From Flavobacterium sp. Root901 (GTDB lineage: Bacteria; Bacteroidota; Bacteroidia; Flavobacteriales; Flavobacteriaceae), in contig NZ_LMJB01000005.1 in the NCBI RefSeq assembly GCF_001429765.1, forward strand, positions 857,497-921,496: a stretch of DNA of 64,000 nucleotides. Direction: 5' to 3'. Shown here piece by piece: positions 1 through 9,428 of the stretch. Under the pieces are notes generated by a model that searched no databases, had not been told where the DNA came from, and saw only the letters and a program-made list of their open reading frames with translations. The stretch's first letter is position 1. Every line of letters starts with the position of its first letter. Made by a program: the position numbers and the translations under genes.

Positions 1-1170
1 ATGGATAAAAGTGAAGATGATATTATCGCTTCTTTCAAAATAAAAACAAGAATGCGTGTATTTACCTGGAAAGGAGAACGCGATACAATTATGACACCGT
101 TGGATTCTATTCGTTATTACAAACACTTTTTGCAATCCGGATTAATGGCTATGGAACCTCAGACAGGTAACATTAAAGCCTGGGTTGGAGGAATTAACTA
201 CAAATACTTTCAATACGATCACGTGGGTCAGGGAGCAAGACAGGTGGGTTCTACATTCAAACCATTCGTTTATGCAACAGCTATTGAAGAATTAAACATG
301 TCTCCTTGCGATTCTATTCTTGATGGACCATTTATGATTCATAAAGGGCGTCATCACGTTACTGAAGACTGGGAGCCAAGAAACTCGGATAACAGATATC
401 GCGGAATGGTAACTTTAAAGCAGGGATTAGCAAATTCTATTAATACAGTTTCTGCAAAATTAATTGACAGAACCGGTCCTGAAGCCGTTGTTGATTTAAC
501 AAGAAAGCTGGGAGTTAAAACTGAAATTCCGGTACAGCCTTCAATTGCATTAGGTGCTGTTGATATTACGGTTGAAGATATGGTTGCCGCTTACAGCACA
601 TTTGCCAATCAGGGAGTGTATGTAAAACCACAGTTTTTAAGCCGAATTGAAAATAAGAGCGGTGAGGTTATTTACGAACCAATTCCGGAATCTCATGACG
701 TTTTAAATAAAGATATTGCTTTTGCCGTAATTAAATTGCTTGAAGGTGTAACCGAAACCGGTTCTGGTGCACGTCTACGTACTCAGGGCGGAGGAAGCGG
801 TGATAACCGTTGGACAGGGTATCCGTATATGTTCAAAAACCCAATTGCAGGTAAAACAGGAACAACACAAAACCAGTCAGACGGTTGGTTCATGGGAATG
901 GTTCCAAATTTAGTAACAGGAGTCTGGGTTGGATGTGAGGATCGTTCGGCACGTTTCAAAAGTTTAACTTACGGACAGGGAGCAACAGCAGCTTTACCAG
1001 TTTGGGCTTACTTTATGAAACTTTGTTATAAAGATGAAAACCTTCAAATTTCAAAATCTGAATTTGAACGTCCGGCAAATCTTTCTATAAAAGTAGATTG
1101 TTACCAAAGGCCGGCAGTTGTAAAAGACACCACACAAACAGAACAAAATACAGACGAATTTGAGCTGTAG
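1..1170 (+). CDS. Penicillin-binding protein 1A, C-terminal part (5' end outside window)
   Basis: This is the transpeptidase half of a class A penicillin-binding protein, which cross-links peptidoglycan stem peptides in the periplasm. The active-site motifs are in order and correctly spaced: STFK at residues 84-87 (acylated Ser84), SIN at 146-148 and KTG at 285-287. The N-terminal membrane anchor and GT51 glycosyltransferase domain expected of PBP1A are missing because the window starts inside the gene, so the ATG at position 1 is probably an internal Met. The reading frame ends at a TAG followed about 20 bp later by a hairpin terminator. A separate GT51-only protein is encoded near the other end of the window. 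Confidence 0.93.
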   Translation: MDKSEDDIIASFKIKTRMRVFTWKGERDTIMTPLDSIRYYKHFLQSGLMAMEPQTGNIKAWVGGINYKYFQYDHVGQGARQVGSTFKPFVYATAIEELNMSPCDSILDGPFMIHKGRHHVTEDWEPRNSDNRYRGMVTLKQGLANSINTVSAKLIDRTGPEAVVDLTRKLGVKTEIPVQPSIALGAVDITVEDMVAAYSTFANQGVYVKPQFLSRIENKSGEVIYEPIPESHDVLNKDIAFAVIKLLEGVTETGSGARLRTQGGGSGDNRWTGYPYMFKNPIAGKTGTTQNQSDGWFMGMVPNLVTGVWVGCEDRSARFKSLTYGQGATAALPVWAYFMKLCYKDENLQISKSEFERPANLSIKVDCYQRPAVVKDTTQTEQNTDEFEL

Positions 1171-1190
1171 CTTAATTCAATTTTAAAATA

Positions 1191-1243
1191 AAAAAATCCT
1201 TTTGTATCTTCTATATTCGAAAAGAAGGCAAAAGGATTTTTTT
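1191..1243 (+). terminator. Rho-independent terminator after PBP1A
   Basis: ATCCTTTTG (1196-1204) pairs with CAAAAGGAT (1229-1237), followed by a T run. It lies directly downstream of the PBP1A stop codon. Confidence 0.75.
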
Positions 1244-1384
1244 GCATAAGATTCTACAGCACATGATTTAACCATAAGAAAGCGTAATCAATTTCATGTT
1301 GATTTTATTTTTTACGAAATCGTTATAATTCAATCTAAAAATCTTATTTTTATCAAAAATATACGGTAATAAAGACAGTTTGTT

Positions 1385-2086
1385 ATGATAACAAAAAAAG
1401 TTAATAATGTTCAGGACGCAATTCAAGGAATAGAAAGCGGAATGACAATTATGTTTGGCGGATTCGGTTTATGCGGAATACCTGAAAATACTATTGCAGC
1501 ATTGGTAAATACAACAATTTCAGATTTAACCTGTATTTCAAACAATGCGGGCGTTGATGATTTTGGTTTAGGATTGCTTTTGCAGAAAAAACAGATTAAA
1601 AAAATGATTTCATCTTATGTAGGTGAAAATGCAGAGTTCGAACGTCAGATGCTTTCGGGAGAATTAGAAGTTGAACTTACACCACAAGGAACTTTGGCAG
1701 AACGCTGTCGTGCTGCTCAGGCCGGAATTCCTGCTTTCTTTACTCCGGCCGGTTATGGAACCGAAGTTGCAGAAGGAAAAGAAGTCCGCGAGTTCAACGG
1801 TAAAATGCATATTATGGAACAAGCTTTTAAAGCCGACTTTGCTATTGTAAAAGCATGGAAAGGCGATGAAGCTGGAAATTTAATCTTTAAGGGAACAGCC
1901 AGAAATTTTAATGCTTGTATGGCCGGTGCCGGTAAAATTACAATTGCTGAGGTTGAAGAGCTGGTTCCTGTTGGAACTTTAGATCCTAATCAAATCCATA
2001 TTCCCGGAATTATGGTGCAGCGAATTTTTCAGGGAGAGAAATTTGAAAAAAGAATTGAACAACGAACAGTTAGAACGAAAAATTAG
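1385..2086 (+). CDS. scoA: 3-oxoacid CoA-transferase subunit A
   Basis: Alpha subunit of succinyl-CoA:3-ketoacid CoA-transferase, which moves CoA between succinate and acetoacetate in ketone-body or branched-chain catabolism in the cytosol. The 233-residue length is normal. The sequence has the CoA-transferase family I signature [10 protein letters not shown] (residues 25-34) and the conserved stretch around [29 protein letters not shown] residues (about 103-127, given as separate short motifs in the family). The beta subunit gene follows 77 bp downstream on the same strand, so the two are very likely co-transcribed. Exact acyl substrate is inferred from family and not from a residue. Confidence 0.93.
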   Translation: MITKKVNNVQDAIQGIESGMTIMFGGFGLCGIPENTIAALVNTTISDLTCISNNAGVDDFGLGLLLQKKQIKKMISSYVGENAEFERQMLSGELEVELTPQGTLAERCRAAQAGIPAFFTPAGYGTEVAEGKEVREFNGKMHIMEQAFKADFAIVKAWKGDEAGNLIFKGTARNFNACMAGAGKITIAEVEELVPVGTLDPNQIHIPGIMVQRIFQGEKFEKRIEQRTVRTKN

Positions 2087-2163
2087 ATAATTGAGTTAAT
2101 TCGGCAATTAGATAATAGTTTTAAAATTATCTAGTTATCAAATTCTCTGATTGACACATTATT

Positions 2164-2820
2164 ATGGCACTTAGTAAAGAAGATATAGCAAAACGAATTG
2201 CAAAAGAAGTAAAAGACCGATATTTTGTAAATCTTGGAATCGGGATTCCAACTTTGGTTGCTAATTACGTTAGAGAAGATATTGCAGTGGAATTTCAAAG
2301 TGAAAACGGTGTTTTGGGAATGGGACCTTTTCCTTTTGCCGGCGAAGAAGATGCCGATATCATTAATGCGGGAAAGCAAACAATTACTACATTGCCCGGA
2401 GCAAGTTTTTTTGATTCGGCTTTTAGTTTTGGGATGATCCGCAGTCAAAAAGTAGATTTAACTATTTTGGGAGCTATGGAAGTTTCTGAAAACGGCGATA
2501 TTGCGAACTGGAAAATTCCGGGTAAAATGGTTAAAGGAATGGGAGGTGCAATGGATTTAGTGGCTTCTGCCGAAAATATCATCGTTGCCATGATGCACGT
2601 AAACAAAGCAGGAGAATCAAAAATCCTAAAAAAATGTACTTTGCCATTAACAGGCGTAGGATGCGTTAAAAAGGTCGTAACAGAACTTGCGGTTCTGGAA
2701 GTGACAGAAAAGGGTTTTAAACTCTTAGAAAGATCGCCAGGTGTTTCTGTCGAACATATTATTGCGTCAACAGAAGCAGAATTGATAATTGAAGGTGAAA
2801 TTCCGGAAATGGATATTTAA
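2164..2820 (+). CDS. scoB: 3-oxoacid CoA-transferase subunit B
   Basis: Beta subunit of the CoA-transferase, carrying the catalytic glutamate that forms the glutamyl-CoA thioester. The SENG motif is at residues 46-49, making Glu47 the predicted nucleophile. The following GVLGMGPFP segment and NAGKQT are typical of the family. Length (218 residues) is normal. It follows scoA after a 77-bp spacer holding a weak AGATAAT/ATTATCT hairpin (2110-2132), and a strong terminator closes the pair at 2842-2869. The two subunits form the active heteromer. Confidence 0.93.
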   Translation: MALSKEDIAKRIAKEVKDRYFVNLGIGIPTLVANYVREDIAVEFQSENGVLGMGPFPFAGEEDADIINAGKQTITTLPGASFFDSAFSFGMIRSQKVDLTILGAMEVSENGDIANWKIPGKMVKGMGGAMDLVASAENIIVAMMHVNKAGESKILKKCTLPLTGVGCVKKVVTELAVLEVTEKGFKLLERSPGVSVEHIIASTEAELIIEGEIPEMDI

Positions 2821-2838
2821 TGATTTTTTTATGATAAG

Positions 2839-2870
2839 TAAAAGCCAGCTGATTAAGCTGGCTTTTTTTG
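2839..2870 (+). terminator. Terminator of the scoAB operon
   Basis: AAGCCAGCT (2842-2850) and AGCTGGCTT (2856-2864) form a perfect 9-bp stem followed by TTTTT, just after the scoB stop. Confidence 0.85.
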
Positions 2871-3167
2871 TGGCATAATGTGGACTTATAAATACCCTTA
2901 GTATACTGTTTTTGTTCTTTTGTCTGTATTTCAGTACATTAAAAAATAATCGATATATAAATTTTCGCACATTTTTGCTGCTTAATTCTTATTTAATGTT
3001 AAATAAAAGTGAAATTTAAGTAAAAAATGTTGCATTTTATCGATTAACGGCAAATTTCATCGATTATCTAACAAAATTAAAATACTTTTATCTCGAATTT
3101 AAGTATTTACTTACTTTAATTTATTTGATTTTTAATCATTTATACTAAACTTAAACCCCCACTTATT
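2871..3167 (+). promoter_or_regulatory. Long AT-rich leader upstream of the metalloprotease, with repeated ATCGATTA
   Basis: No gene is visible in this stretch. It is very AT-rich and holds two identical ATCGATTA octamers at 3039-3046 and 3059-3066, exactly 20 bp apart, plus a related ATCGATAT at 2949-2956. Two identical boxes two helical turns apart upstream of a secreted-enzyme gene would suit a dimeric regulator. That role is inference; no promoter box was assigned with confidence. Confidence 0.35.
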
Positions 3168-5945
3168 ATGAAAAAAAAATTACCAAAAATTATTGTGACC
3201 ACAATTGTTCTTAGTTTTTCTTTTTCTGCATTTGCGCAGGTCCAAACAGACAAACGCATAGAACAGAAGAGTGTTTCAGAAAACGGACAGCCAAACTTAA
3301 TTACGTTTAACGAGCTTTCAACTTACAAAAGTTCAGAATCGCAAAAGGTTTTCAAGGAACAGCTTGGTTTAAAAGATTCGCAATCCTTCGCTAAAATTAA
3401 AACAGAATCTGATAAACAAGGTTACACGCATGAAAAATTTCAGTTGTATGAGCAGGGAATTAAAGTAGAATTTGCCAATTATACTTTACATTCCAAAGAC
3501 GGAAAATTAGTTTCAATGAACGGTGAATACTACAACATCGAAAATGTGAAACTTTCTCCTGCACTTTCTGCACAAGATGCTTTTAACAAAGCATTGAGTT
3601 ACACCCGGGCTTCAGAATATATGTGGGATAAACCACAGGATGCTGCCGAGTTGGGTTATGAAAAACCTAAAGGTGAATTGGTTTTACTTCCGGATATGGA
3701 GCAGCAAGGTCAAAAAAGAGCAGGTGATAAAGTACGTCTGGCTTACAAATTTGACATTTACGCAACAAAACCGTTAAGCCGCGGCGACCTTTATATTGAT
3801 GCCGAAACGGGTAAAGCACTTTTTTACAATGCAACAATAAAACACCTCAGCGATAATGTTCACGGAAGTAAGTTCTCAGAGGCAGCTAAAAAGAACGAAA
3901 CAGCATCAAAAGCAGCATTTGTCGCAGCAAATGCAGCAACTCGTTACAGCGGAACACAGACTATCCAAACCACTTTAAGCGGATCCTCATATATCTTATC
4001 AGATACATCTCGCGGTTTAGGAATTCAAACGTACAATTCTGCAAGAACAGCGTCTTATCCAACAACCAATTTTACAGATGCTGATAATAACTGGACAGCA
4101 GCAGAATACAACAATACCAATAAAGACAATGGGGCATTAGATGCACATTGGGGTGCTGAAAAAACTTATGATTATTGGTCATCTGTTCATGGGAGAAACA
4201 GTTTTGATGATGCAGGTGCAAAAATTAAAAGTTATGTGCATTACAATTTAGTTGCTGCAGGATATTCAAGTAATAACAATGCCTTTTGGAACGGAAGCGT
4301 TATGACATACGGTGACGGAACAGGAACAGGAGGATTCGATATCCTGACTTCACTTGACGTTGCAGGACATGAAATTGGTCATGCGGTTTGTACTTACACA
4401 GCAAACCTGGCATATCAAAAAGAATCCGGAGCAATGAACGAAGGGTTCTCTGATATTTGGGCTGCTTGTATTGAATATCATTCAGCGCCAACAAAATCAA
4501 TCTGGCTGGTTGGTGAAGATATTGAAAGAAGAAGCGGACACGTTGCTTTGCGTTCTATGAGTGATCCAAATGCCGAAGGACAGCCGGATACTTACGGAGG
4601 AACTTATTGGGTAAACGTAAACTGTACACCAACAAACAGTAACGATCAATGTGGTGTACACACAAATTCTGGTGTATTAAACCATTGGTTTTACATTTTA
4701 TCAGTAGGTAAATCAGGAACAAATGATCTTGGAAATGTTTATAACGTAACAGGAATTACGCTGGATAAAGCAGAAAAAATTGCTTTCCGTTTAGAAGATT
4801 TTTATTTAGGAGCAAACTCAACGTATGCAAATGCGAGAACGTACGGAATACAATCTGCGATTGATTTATACGGAGCCGGTTCTGCAGAAGTTATCGCGAC
4901 AACAAATGCATTTTATGCCGTTGGAGTTGGTGCTGCATATTCCGGAGGAGGTAGTGATACAACTGCGCCATCTGCGCCAACAGGTTTAGCAGCTTCAGGG
5001 ACAACAGGAACAACAACAAACTTAACATGGACAGCTTCTACGGATAATGTTGCTGTTACAGGTTATGATATCTATCAGGGAACAAGTCTTAAAGGTTCTT
5101 CTGCAACAACTTCATATACTGTAACTGGATTAACTCCTTTAACTGCTTATACTTTTAGTGTAAAAGCTAAAGATGCGGCCGGAAATATTTCTGCAGCAAG
5201 TAACACAGTAAACGTAACAACAACATCGACTTCTGTAAGCTATTGTTCATCTCAGGCAAACAGCGCAGCCGATGAAAGAATTGGTAAAGTTGTTTTTGGA
5301 ACTATTAATAATACTTCAACGGGAACAACTGGTTACGAAAACTATACGGCTGTTTCTACAAATGCAGCAAGAGGAACAGCTTATACAATTACAATAACAC
5401 CTTCATGGACGTCTACAACTTATAACGAAGGATACGGAGTATTCATTGATTATAACCAGGATGGAGATTTTTCAGATTCAGGAGAAACGGTATGGACAAA
5501 AACGGCCTCAAAAACGACTCCGGTAACGGGAACTATTACAATTCCTGCCACTGCAGCTTTAGGAACAACAAGATTAAGAGTTTCTATGAAATACAATGGA
5601 GTTCCAACAGCTTGTGAAAGCTTCTCTTACGGACAAGTAGAAGATTATACCATAAATATTACTGCTTCGGGAACAGTTGATGCTCAGGAAATCGCAGCAG
5701 GATTAATCGAAACTACTGCGCCAGCTGGTTTTGCGGTATATCCAAATCCGGTTGAAAGTCAATTAAATGTTTCTCTGTCAGAAGAAAATGGTTATTCATA
5801 CAAAATTATAAATGCATTAGGACAGCAGCTTAGCTCTGGACAAGTTGCGGGTGCAATTGATGTAAGTAAATTGAGTACAGGAATTTATCTTATCGAATTG
5901 AATAGCGGTGACAAAAAAATCGTGAAGAAATTTGCTAAGAAATAA
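3168..5945 (+). CDS. Secreted M4 (thermolysin-family) metalloprotease with FN3, GEVED and T9SS sorting domains
   Basis: A large exported zinc endopeptidase. Order of parts: signal peptide (about 1-23, ending in FAFAQ-like sequence), FTP/PepSY-type propeptide (about 40-215), M4 catalytic domain, fibronectin type III (about 597-686), GEVED domain (about 735-831) and a type A T9SS C-terminal domain (about 855-925, VYPNP start, conserved Lys-rich end). Zinc ligands are His401 and His405 of HEIGH and Glu425 of NEGFSD, 19 residues further; His498 in GVHTNSG matches the thermolysin proton donor. It is expected to mature by propeptide cleavage and be secreted or anchored at the cell surface by T9SS. 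It stands alone, with a long leader and its own terminator. Confidence 0.93.
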   Translation: MKKKLPKIIVTTIVLSFSFSAFAQVQTDKRIEQKSVSENGQPNLITFNELSTYKSSESQKVFKEQLGLKDSQSFAKIKTESDKQGYTHEKFQLYEQGIKVEFANYTLHSKDGKLVSMNGEYYNIENVKLSPALSAQDAFNKALSYTRASEYMWDKPQDAAELGYEKPKGELVLLPDMEQQGQKRAGDKVRLAYKFDIYATKPLSRGDLYIDAETGKALFYNATIKHLSDNVHGSKFSEAAKKNETASKAAFVAANAATRYSGTQTIQTTLSGSSYILSDTSRGLGIQTYNSARTASYPTTNFTDADNNWTAAEYNNTNKDNGALDAHWGAEKTYDYWSSVHGRNSFDDAGAKIKSYVHYNLVAAGYSSNNNAFWNGSVMTYGDGTGTGGFDILTSLDVAGHEIGHAVCTYTANLAYQKESGAMNEGFSDIWAACIEYHSAPTKSIWLVGEDIERRSGHVALRSMSDPNAEGQPDTYGGTYWVNVNCTPTNSNDQCGVHTNSGVLNHWFYILSVGKSGTNDLGNVYNVTGITLDKAEKIAFRLEDFYLGANSTYANARTYGIQSAIDLYGAGSAEVIATTNAFYAVGVGAAYSGGGSDTTAPSAPTGLAASGTTGTTTNLTWTASTDNVAVTGYDIYQGTSLKGSSATTSYTVTGLTPLTAYTFSVKAKDAAGNISAASNTVNVTTTSTSVSYCSSQANSAADERIGKVVFGTINNTSTGTTGYENYTAVSTNAARGTAYTITITPSWTSTTYNEGYGVFIDYNQDGDFSDSGETVWTKTASKTTPVTGTITIPATAALGTTRLRVSMKYNGVPTACESFSYGQVEDYTINITASGTVDAQEIAAGLIETTAPAGFAVYPNPVESQLNVSLSEENGYSYKIINALGQQLSSGQVAGAIDVSKLSTGIYLIELNSGDKKIVKKFAKK

Positions 5946-5968
5946 AGAATTGAATTAGTAAAAAAGAA

Positions 5969-5999
5969 AGGCCCCGCAGTATTTTGCGGGGCTTTTTTT
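5969..5999. terminator. Terminator between convergent genes
   Basis: GCCCCGC (5971-5977) and GCGGGGC (5986-5992) make a GC-rich stem followed by a T run. It ends the metalloprotease transcript and overlaps the stop codon of the minus-strand gene that ends at 5998. Confidence 0.85.
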
Positions 6000-6774
6000 A
6001 TTTGGTTTTGAGTAAACTGTATAATAACTTTCCTTTTTGATATGCCGGTTTTTCATCTGGCTGTGTTATTAGTTTGAGATCATACAATTCGACTTTGTCT
6101 TTTCCGAATTCAATTCCCAGCGATTTTTCAGATCCTTTTAAAGTTTTAAAGGTTATTACGGTTACATCTTCTGCAAAGGCTCCGTCTCCATTTATGCTGA
6201 TATAATAACTTTTAAAATCTGGCAGACCGTTTACTTTTCCATCTTCATCAAATTTAATTTCGCTTTTAAGAGATTTTTCAAAATAAGTATTTACAGAAAG
6301 TACCCTGTTTATTAAAATCCGGACTACAGATACATTCGCCTCTTTAGCTTTTTTTATTAAAGAACTGTCTCCTTTTTTATATTCCTGAGTCTGATAACGA
6401 TTATCGAGAGGAAGAAGTATTAAACTGCCATTTTTTAGAAATGCTTTTTGTGTAACATCTTCATATAAATAATTAATCAATGTATCTTTTATAATTGCAG
6501 CCTTGTGTTTATCCCGTTCTAAATCTTCATTTAGAAAAACAATACTATCTTTAATGTTCGACGGAACAATTATTTCGGTAACACCATTGTCGACAGTTTT
6601 AATACCATTACCGGTTATTATATTGTCAGCAAATTCTTTTGCAATCCAGATGCCTGCAAATGCGTCAGATGATTCTTTTTTAGTTTCACCTTTAGAATTT
6701 TTGCAGGATAAAAAAGCCGATGTTAATAAGACAGCTGTAAAGCCGTAAAAAGTATAAGCAGACCACTTCACCAT
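5998..6774 (-). CDS. Predicted lipoprotein of unknown function
   Basis: A 258-residue protein with a hydrophobic N-terminus followed by Cys24 (TSAFLSC), which looks like a relaxed Bacteroidota lipobox, so it is probably lipid-anchored in the envelope. The rest is soluble and mixed charge, with no domain I recognise. It has no close neighbour on its strand: the gene 108 bp upstream ends with its own terminator, and the downstream gene is convergent. The stop codon lies within the shared terminator, so the gene uses nearly all the available space. The exact acylation site is uncertain because Phe sits at -3. Confidence 0.7.
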   Translation of the reverse strand: MVKWSAYTFYGFTAVLLTSAFLSCKNSKGETKKESSDAFAGIWIAKEFADNIITGNGIKTVDNGVTEIIVPSNIKDSIVFLNEDLERDKHKAAIIKDTLINYLYEDVTQKAFLKNGSLILLPLDNRYQTQEYKKGDSSLIKKAKEANVSVVRILINRVLSVNTYFEKSLKSEIKFDEDGKVNGLPDFKSYYISINGDGAFAEDVTVITFKTLKGSEKSLGIEFGKDKVELYDLKLITQPDEKPAYQKGKLLYSLLKTK

Positions 6775-6828
6775 AATGTAGTTAATTTATTACAAATATA
6801 CAAATTCATTATTGTAGATTATCGCATA

Positions 6829-6860
6829 AAAAAACCATCTGGAATTTCAGATGGTTTTTA
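6829..6860 (-). terminator. Terminator of the barrel-protein gene
   Basis: AAAACCATCTG (6831-6841) and CAGATGGTTTT (6848-6858) form a perfect 11-bp stem just downstream of the minus-strand stop at 6883. Confidence 0.85.
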
Positions 6861-6882
6861 AATATATTTGGTTTAAAATCTT

Positions 6883-7410
6883 TTACAAATTAAAAGAAGC
6901 TCCTAAACTAAAAGTTGCCTGATTGTTTAAATGATCAAATACATCATTATTGCTGCTGTATTTTGCAATTGGGAAACCAATTTCTGTGAAAACACCAAAT
7001 CCGTCAGTAAAAAAGTAACGTCCGCCAACGTGTCCGCCAAAGTTGTGTAAACCTAAACTTAAACCTGGATAAACATCTAATTGCTCTACACCAATAACAC
7101 TGCTTAAATTAGCATTAATTCTTGCTTTTGCATCAAAACGATCCTTAAATTCCGGTTTGTGATCAGAATAGAAAGTTGGGCCTCCGTGGTAGTAACCATT
7201 AAAGTTGTCTACTCCAAGTAAATAAGTAGAAACAAATCCGAAAGAGAAATTTTCTCCTAAACCAAAATCTACAGAACCCTGAATTCCTGAACCTCCATCT
7301 TGCAGATTAGCACCTACGTTTACTTTAATGTCGCCTTTTCCTTTAAAAGCCTGTTGTGCCTGAGTAAATCCAAATGATACTAAAAACAATAATGTGATAA
7401 CTTTTTTCAT
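6883..7410 (-). CDS. Small outer-membrane beta-barrel-like protein
   Basis: A 175-residue exported protein with a clear signal peptide (about 1-18, ending in TQAQ). The mature part is made of alternating polar/hydrophobic, glycine- and aromatic-rich segments (KGDIKVNVGANLQ, NFSFGFVSTYLLGV, GGRYFFTDGFGVFTEIGFPIA) and ends in a Phe-containing strand (FSLGASFNL), as expected of an outer-membrane barrel of about eight strands. No ligand or partner can be named. It is a single-gene unit with its own terminator. The assignment rests on strand pattern and not on a family signature. Confidence 0.72.
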   Translation of the reverse strand: MKKVITLLFLVSFGFTQAQQAFKGKGDIKVNVGANLQDGGSGIQGSVDFGLGENFSFGFVSTYLLGVDNFNGYYHGGPTFYSDHKPEFKDRFDAKARINANLSSVIGVEQLDVYPGLSLGLHNFGGHVGGRYFFTDGFGVFTEIGFPIAKYSSNNDVFDHLNNQATFSLGASFNL

Positions 7411-7459
7411 AAACTTAAATATTAATTATTTTGCTGTTGCAAATTTAAATTTTTATATA

Positions 7460-8194
7460 TCAATTCCTACCTTTTTCATTAGAATACAACTCATTTAAAG
7501 GTTCGCTTTGCCAGAATTCCTTTGTATCTACATTCATAATCGTCAACGGACCTTTAAAGGCAGCTCCGGTATCAACATTCCAGACGCAGGCTTTATTTAC
7601 TGGAACCGTTTTTCCAATTCTGGTAACAGGAGTATGGCCAATATAAATTTCCTTGTAAACAGTAAAACGTTTCGGATAGTATAAATCATCGGGTTTTAAA
7701 TTTGGGTCTAAAGCTAATGCCGATTCCCAAAGTGTTCTGTCCCAGTAAAATAATTTTGGAAAGTATTCCCAAACCACACCATTTAGATTTGTAAATCCGG
7801 CATGAACAAAAAGACGATTTTTATCATCGAGATAATAATCTTTTAGAGATTCAAAAAACAAAATATGTTCTTTTTTTCTTTCCGGAGAAATTTTAGAATA
7901 TCCTTCAACAGTAGCTTTTCCGCCATGTTTGTACCACATTTCTTCATCCAGATCTTCATGTCTGTTTTCAAGCCAGTCTAAGGCCAGCTGATCATGATTT
8001 CCTCTAATGCAAATGCAGTTTTGTCTGGTTTTAAGATCGATTAAAAAGTCAATAACTTCTGCCGACTGGCTCCAGCCGTCAACATAATCGCCTAAAAATA
8101 TAAGAGTATCTTGTGTAGTAACTTCGGCTCTTTTCAATACCTGTTCAAGTGCGAGTAGTCCGCCGTGTATGTCGCCTATAACAAATGTTCGCAT
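7460..8194 (-). CDS. Metallophosphoesterase (PPP-type serine/threonine phosphatase or ApaH-like)
   Basis: A 244-residue calcineurin-like phosphoesterase with all five blocks: GDIHGG (Asp8, His10), GDYVDG (Asp36, Asp39), GNHD (Asn66-His67-Asp68), FVHAG and IGHTPV. These residues bind the two catalytic metal ions. Bacterial proteins of this size act as protein phosphatases (PrpA/PrpB type) or dinucleoside-polyphosphate hydrolases; sequence alone does not decide between them. It lies between a barrel gene and the divergent dinB gene, with no shared operon. Confidence 0.88.
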   Translation of the reverse strand: MRTFVIGDIHGGLLALEQVLKRAEVTTQDTLIFLGDYVDGWSQSAEVIDFLIDLKTRQNCICIRGNHDQLALDWLENRHEDLDEEMWYKHGGKATVEGYSKISPERKKEHILFFESLKDYYLDDKNRLFVHAGFTNLNGVVWEYFPKLFYWDRTLWESALALDPNLKPDDLYYPKRFTVYKEIYIGHTPVTRIGKTVPVNKACVWNVDTGAAFKGPLTIMNVDTKEFWQSEPLNELYSNEKGRN

Positions 8195-8322
8195 TTTTAA
8201 ATATTTCGGGTAGTAACTACAAAAATAAATAAAATGATTTGTTTGGAATCATTTAGTTGTTAATCTTTAAAAATTGATACTATTTATAACTATTAGCAAG
8301 GGCTTTTTATTGCTTTCCTTTT

Positions 8323-8330
8323 TAAATTTG
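8323..8330 (+). promoter_or_regulatory. Candidate -7 box directly before dinB
   Basis: TAAATTTG matches the Bacteroidota -7 consensus TAnnTTTG and ends only four bases before the dinB ATG. If used, transcription would start at or next to the start codon, giving a leaderless message. No TTG-type -33 box is well placed, so the call is tentative. Confidence 0.3.
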
Positions 8331-8334
8331 CATA

Positions 8335-9417
8335 ATGTCAGATGTGCCAACATATCGCAAAATTATTCATATTGATATGGATGCTTTTTATGCTTCGGTA
8401 GAGCAGATGGATAATCCTGCTCTGCGCGGAAAGGCAATTGCTGTAGGAGGTTCAGAAAATAGAGGTGTAGTGGCGGCTGCGAGTTATGAAGCAAGAAAAT
8501 TTGGAGTCAGAAGTGCCATAAGCGGTGTTTTGGCCAAAAAATACTGTCCTGAAATTATTTTTGTGCGTCCAAGATTCGAAAGATATAAAGAGATTTCATC
8601 TAAAATTCATAAAATTTTTCATGAATATACAGATTTGGTAGAACCGCTTTCGCTGGATGAAGCATATCTTGATGTTACCCAAAATAAAAAAGGAAATCCA
8701 AGTGCGAGTTTATTGGCACAGGAAATCAGACTTCGGATTTTTAATGAAGTTGGATTAACGGCATCGGCAGGAATATCCGTAAATAAATTTGTTGCCAAAA
8801 TTGCCAGCGATATTAATAAACCCAACGGACAAAAAACCGTAAACCCCGATGAAATAATACCTTTTCTGGAAGAATTGCCTATCAGGAAATTTTACGGAGT
8901 AGGAAAAGTAACAACCGAAAAAATGTATCAGCTGGGGATTTTTACAGGTTTGGATCTTAAAGGTAAATCATTGGAATTTCTGGAAAAACACTTTGGGAAA
9001 TCCGGGGCTTTTTATTATAAAGTAGTTCGAGGCATTCATAACAGCGAAGTAAAACCATTTAAAATTGCAAAATCCGTAGCAGCAGAACATACTTTTGATG
9101 TCAATTTATCTTCAGAAATTTTTATGCTTGAACAGCTTGAAGGAATTGCAGTTTCATTAGAAAAGCGATTAAAAAAACATAATGTTTCGGGTAAAACAGT
9201 TACTCTCAAAATTAAATACAGCGATTTTACACAGCAGACAAGAAGTAAAACCCTGCCTTATTTTATTTCAGACAAGAGTCTGATTATGGAGATTGTAAAA
9301 GAATTATTATATCAGGAAAAAATGAAAGATTCTGTTCGCTTACTCGGGATTTCATTAAACAATTTAAACACCGAAGAGAAGAAAGCTGTCGTCGTTCAGT
9401 TGAAGTTTGCATTTTAA
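8335..9417 (+). CDS. dinB: DNA polymerase IV
   Basis: Y-family translesion polymerase, 360 residues, normal length. The palm motif HIDMDAFYASVE places Asp14, and LSLDEAYLD gives Asp108 and Glu109; these three bind the catalytic metals. The helix-hairpin-helix thumb (about 175-215) and little-finger domain (about 240-350) follow. It lacks an obvious beta-clamp motif at the very C-terminus, ending QLKFAF; a QxxLF-like clamp peptide may be degenerate here. The ATG at 8335 is supported by homologous starts and by the box just upstream. No SOS operator was found. Confidence 0.95.
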   Translation: MSDVPTYRKIIHIDMDAFYASVEQMDNPALRGKAIAVGGSENRGVVAAASYEARKFGVRSAISGVLAKKYCPEIIFVRPRFERYKEISSKIHKIFHEYTDLVEPLSLDEAYLDVTQNKKGNPSASLLAQEIRLRIFNEVGLTASAGISVNKFVAKIASDINKPNGQKTVNPDEIIPFLEELPIRKFYGVGKVTTEKMYQLGIFTGLDLKGKSLEFLEKHFGKSGAFYYKVVRGIHNSEVKPFKIAKSVAAEHTFDVNLSSEIFMLEQLEGIAVSLEKRLKKHNVSGKTVTLKIKYSDFTQQTRSKTLPYFISDKSLIMEIVKELLYQEKMKDSVRLLGISLNNLNTEEKKAVVVQLKFAF

Positions 9418-9428
9418 TTTTAGTAAAT

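Noticed and set aside
2131..2448. Minus-strand open frame opposite scoB
   Set aside because: Lies across the start of a clear CoA-transferase subunit gene; the composition is that of a shadow frame.
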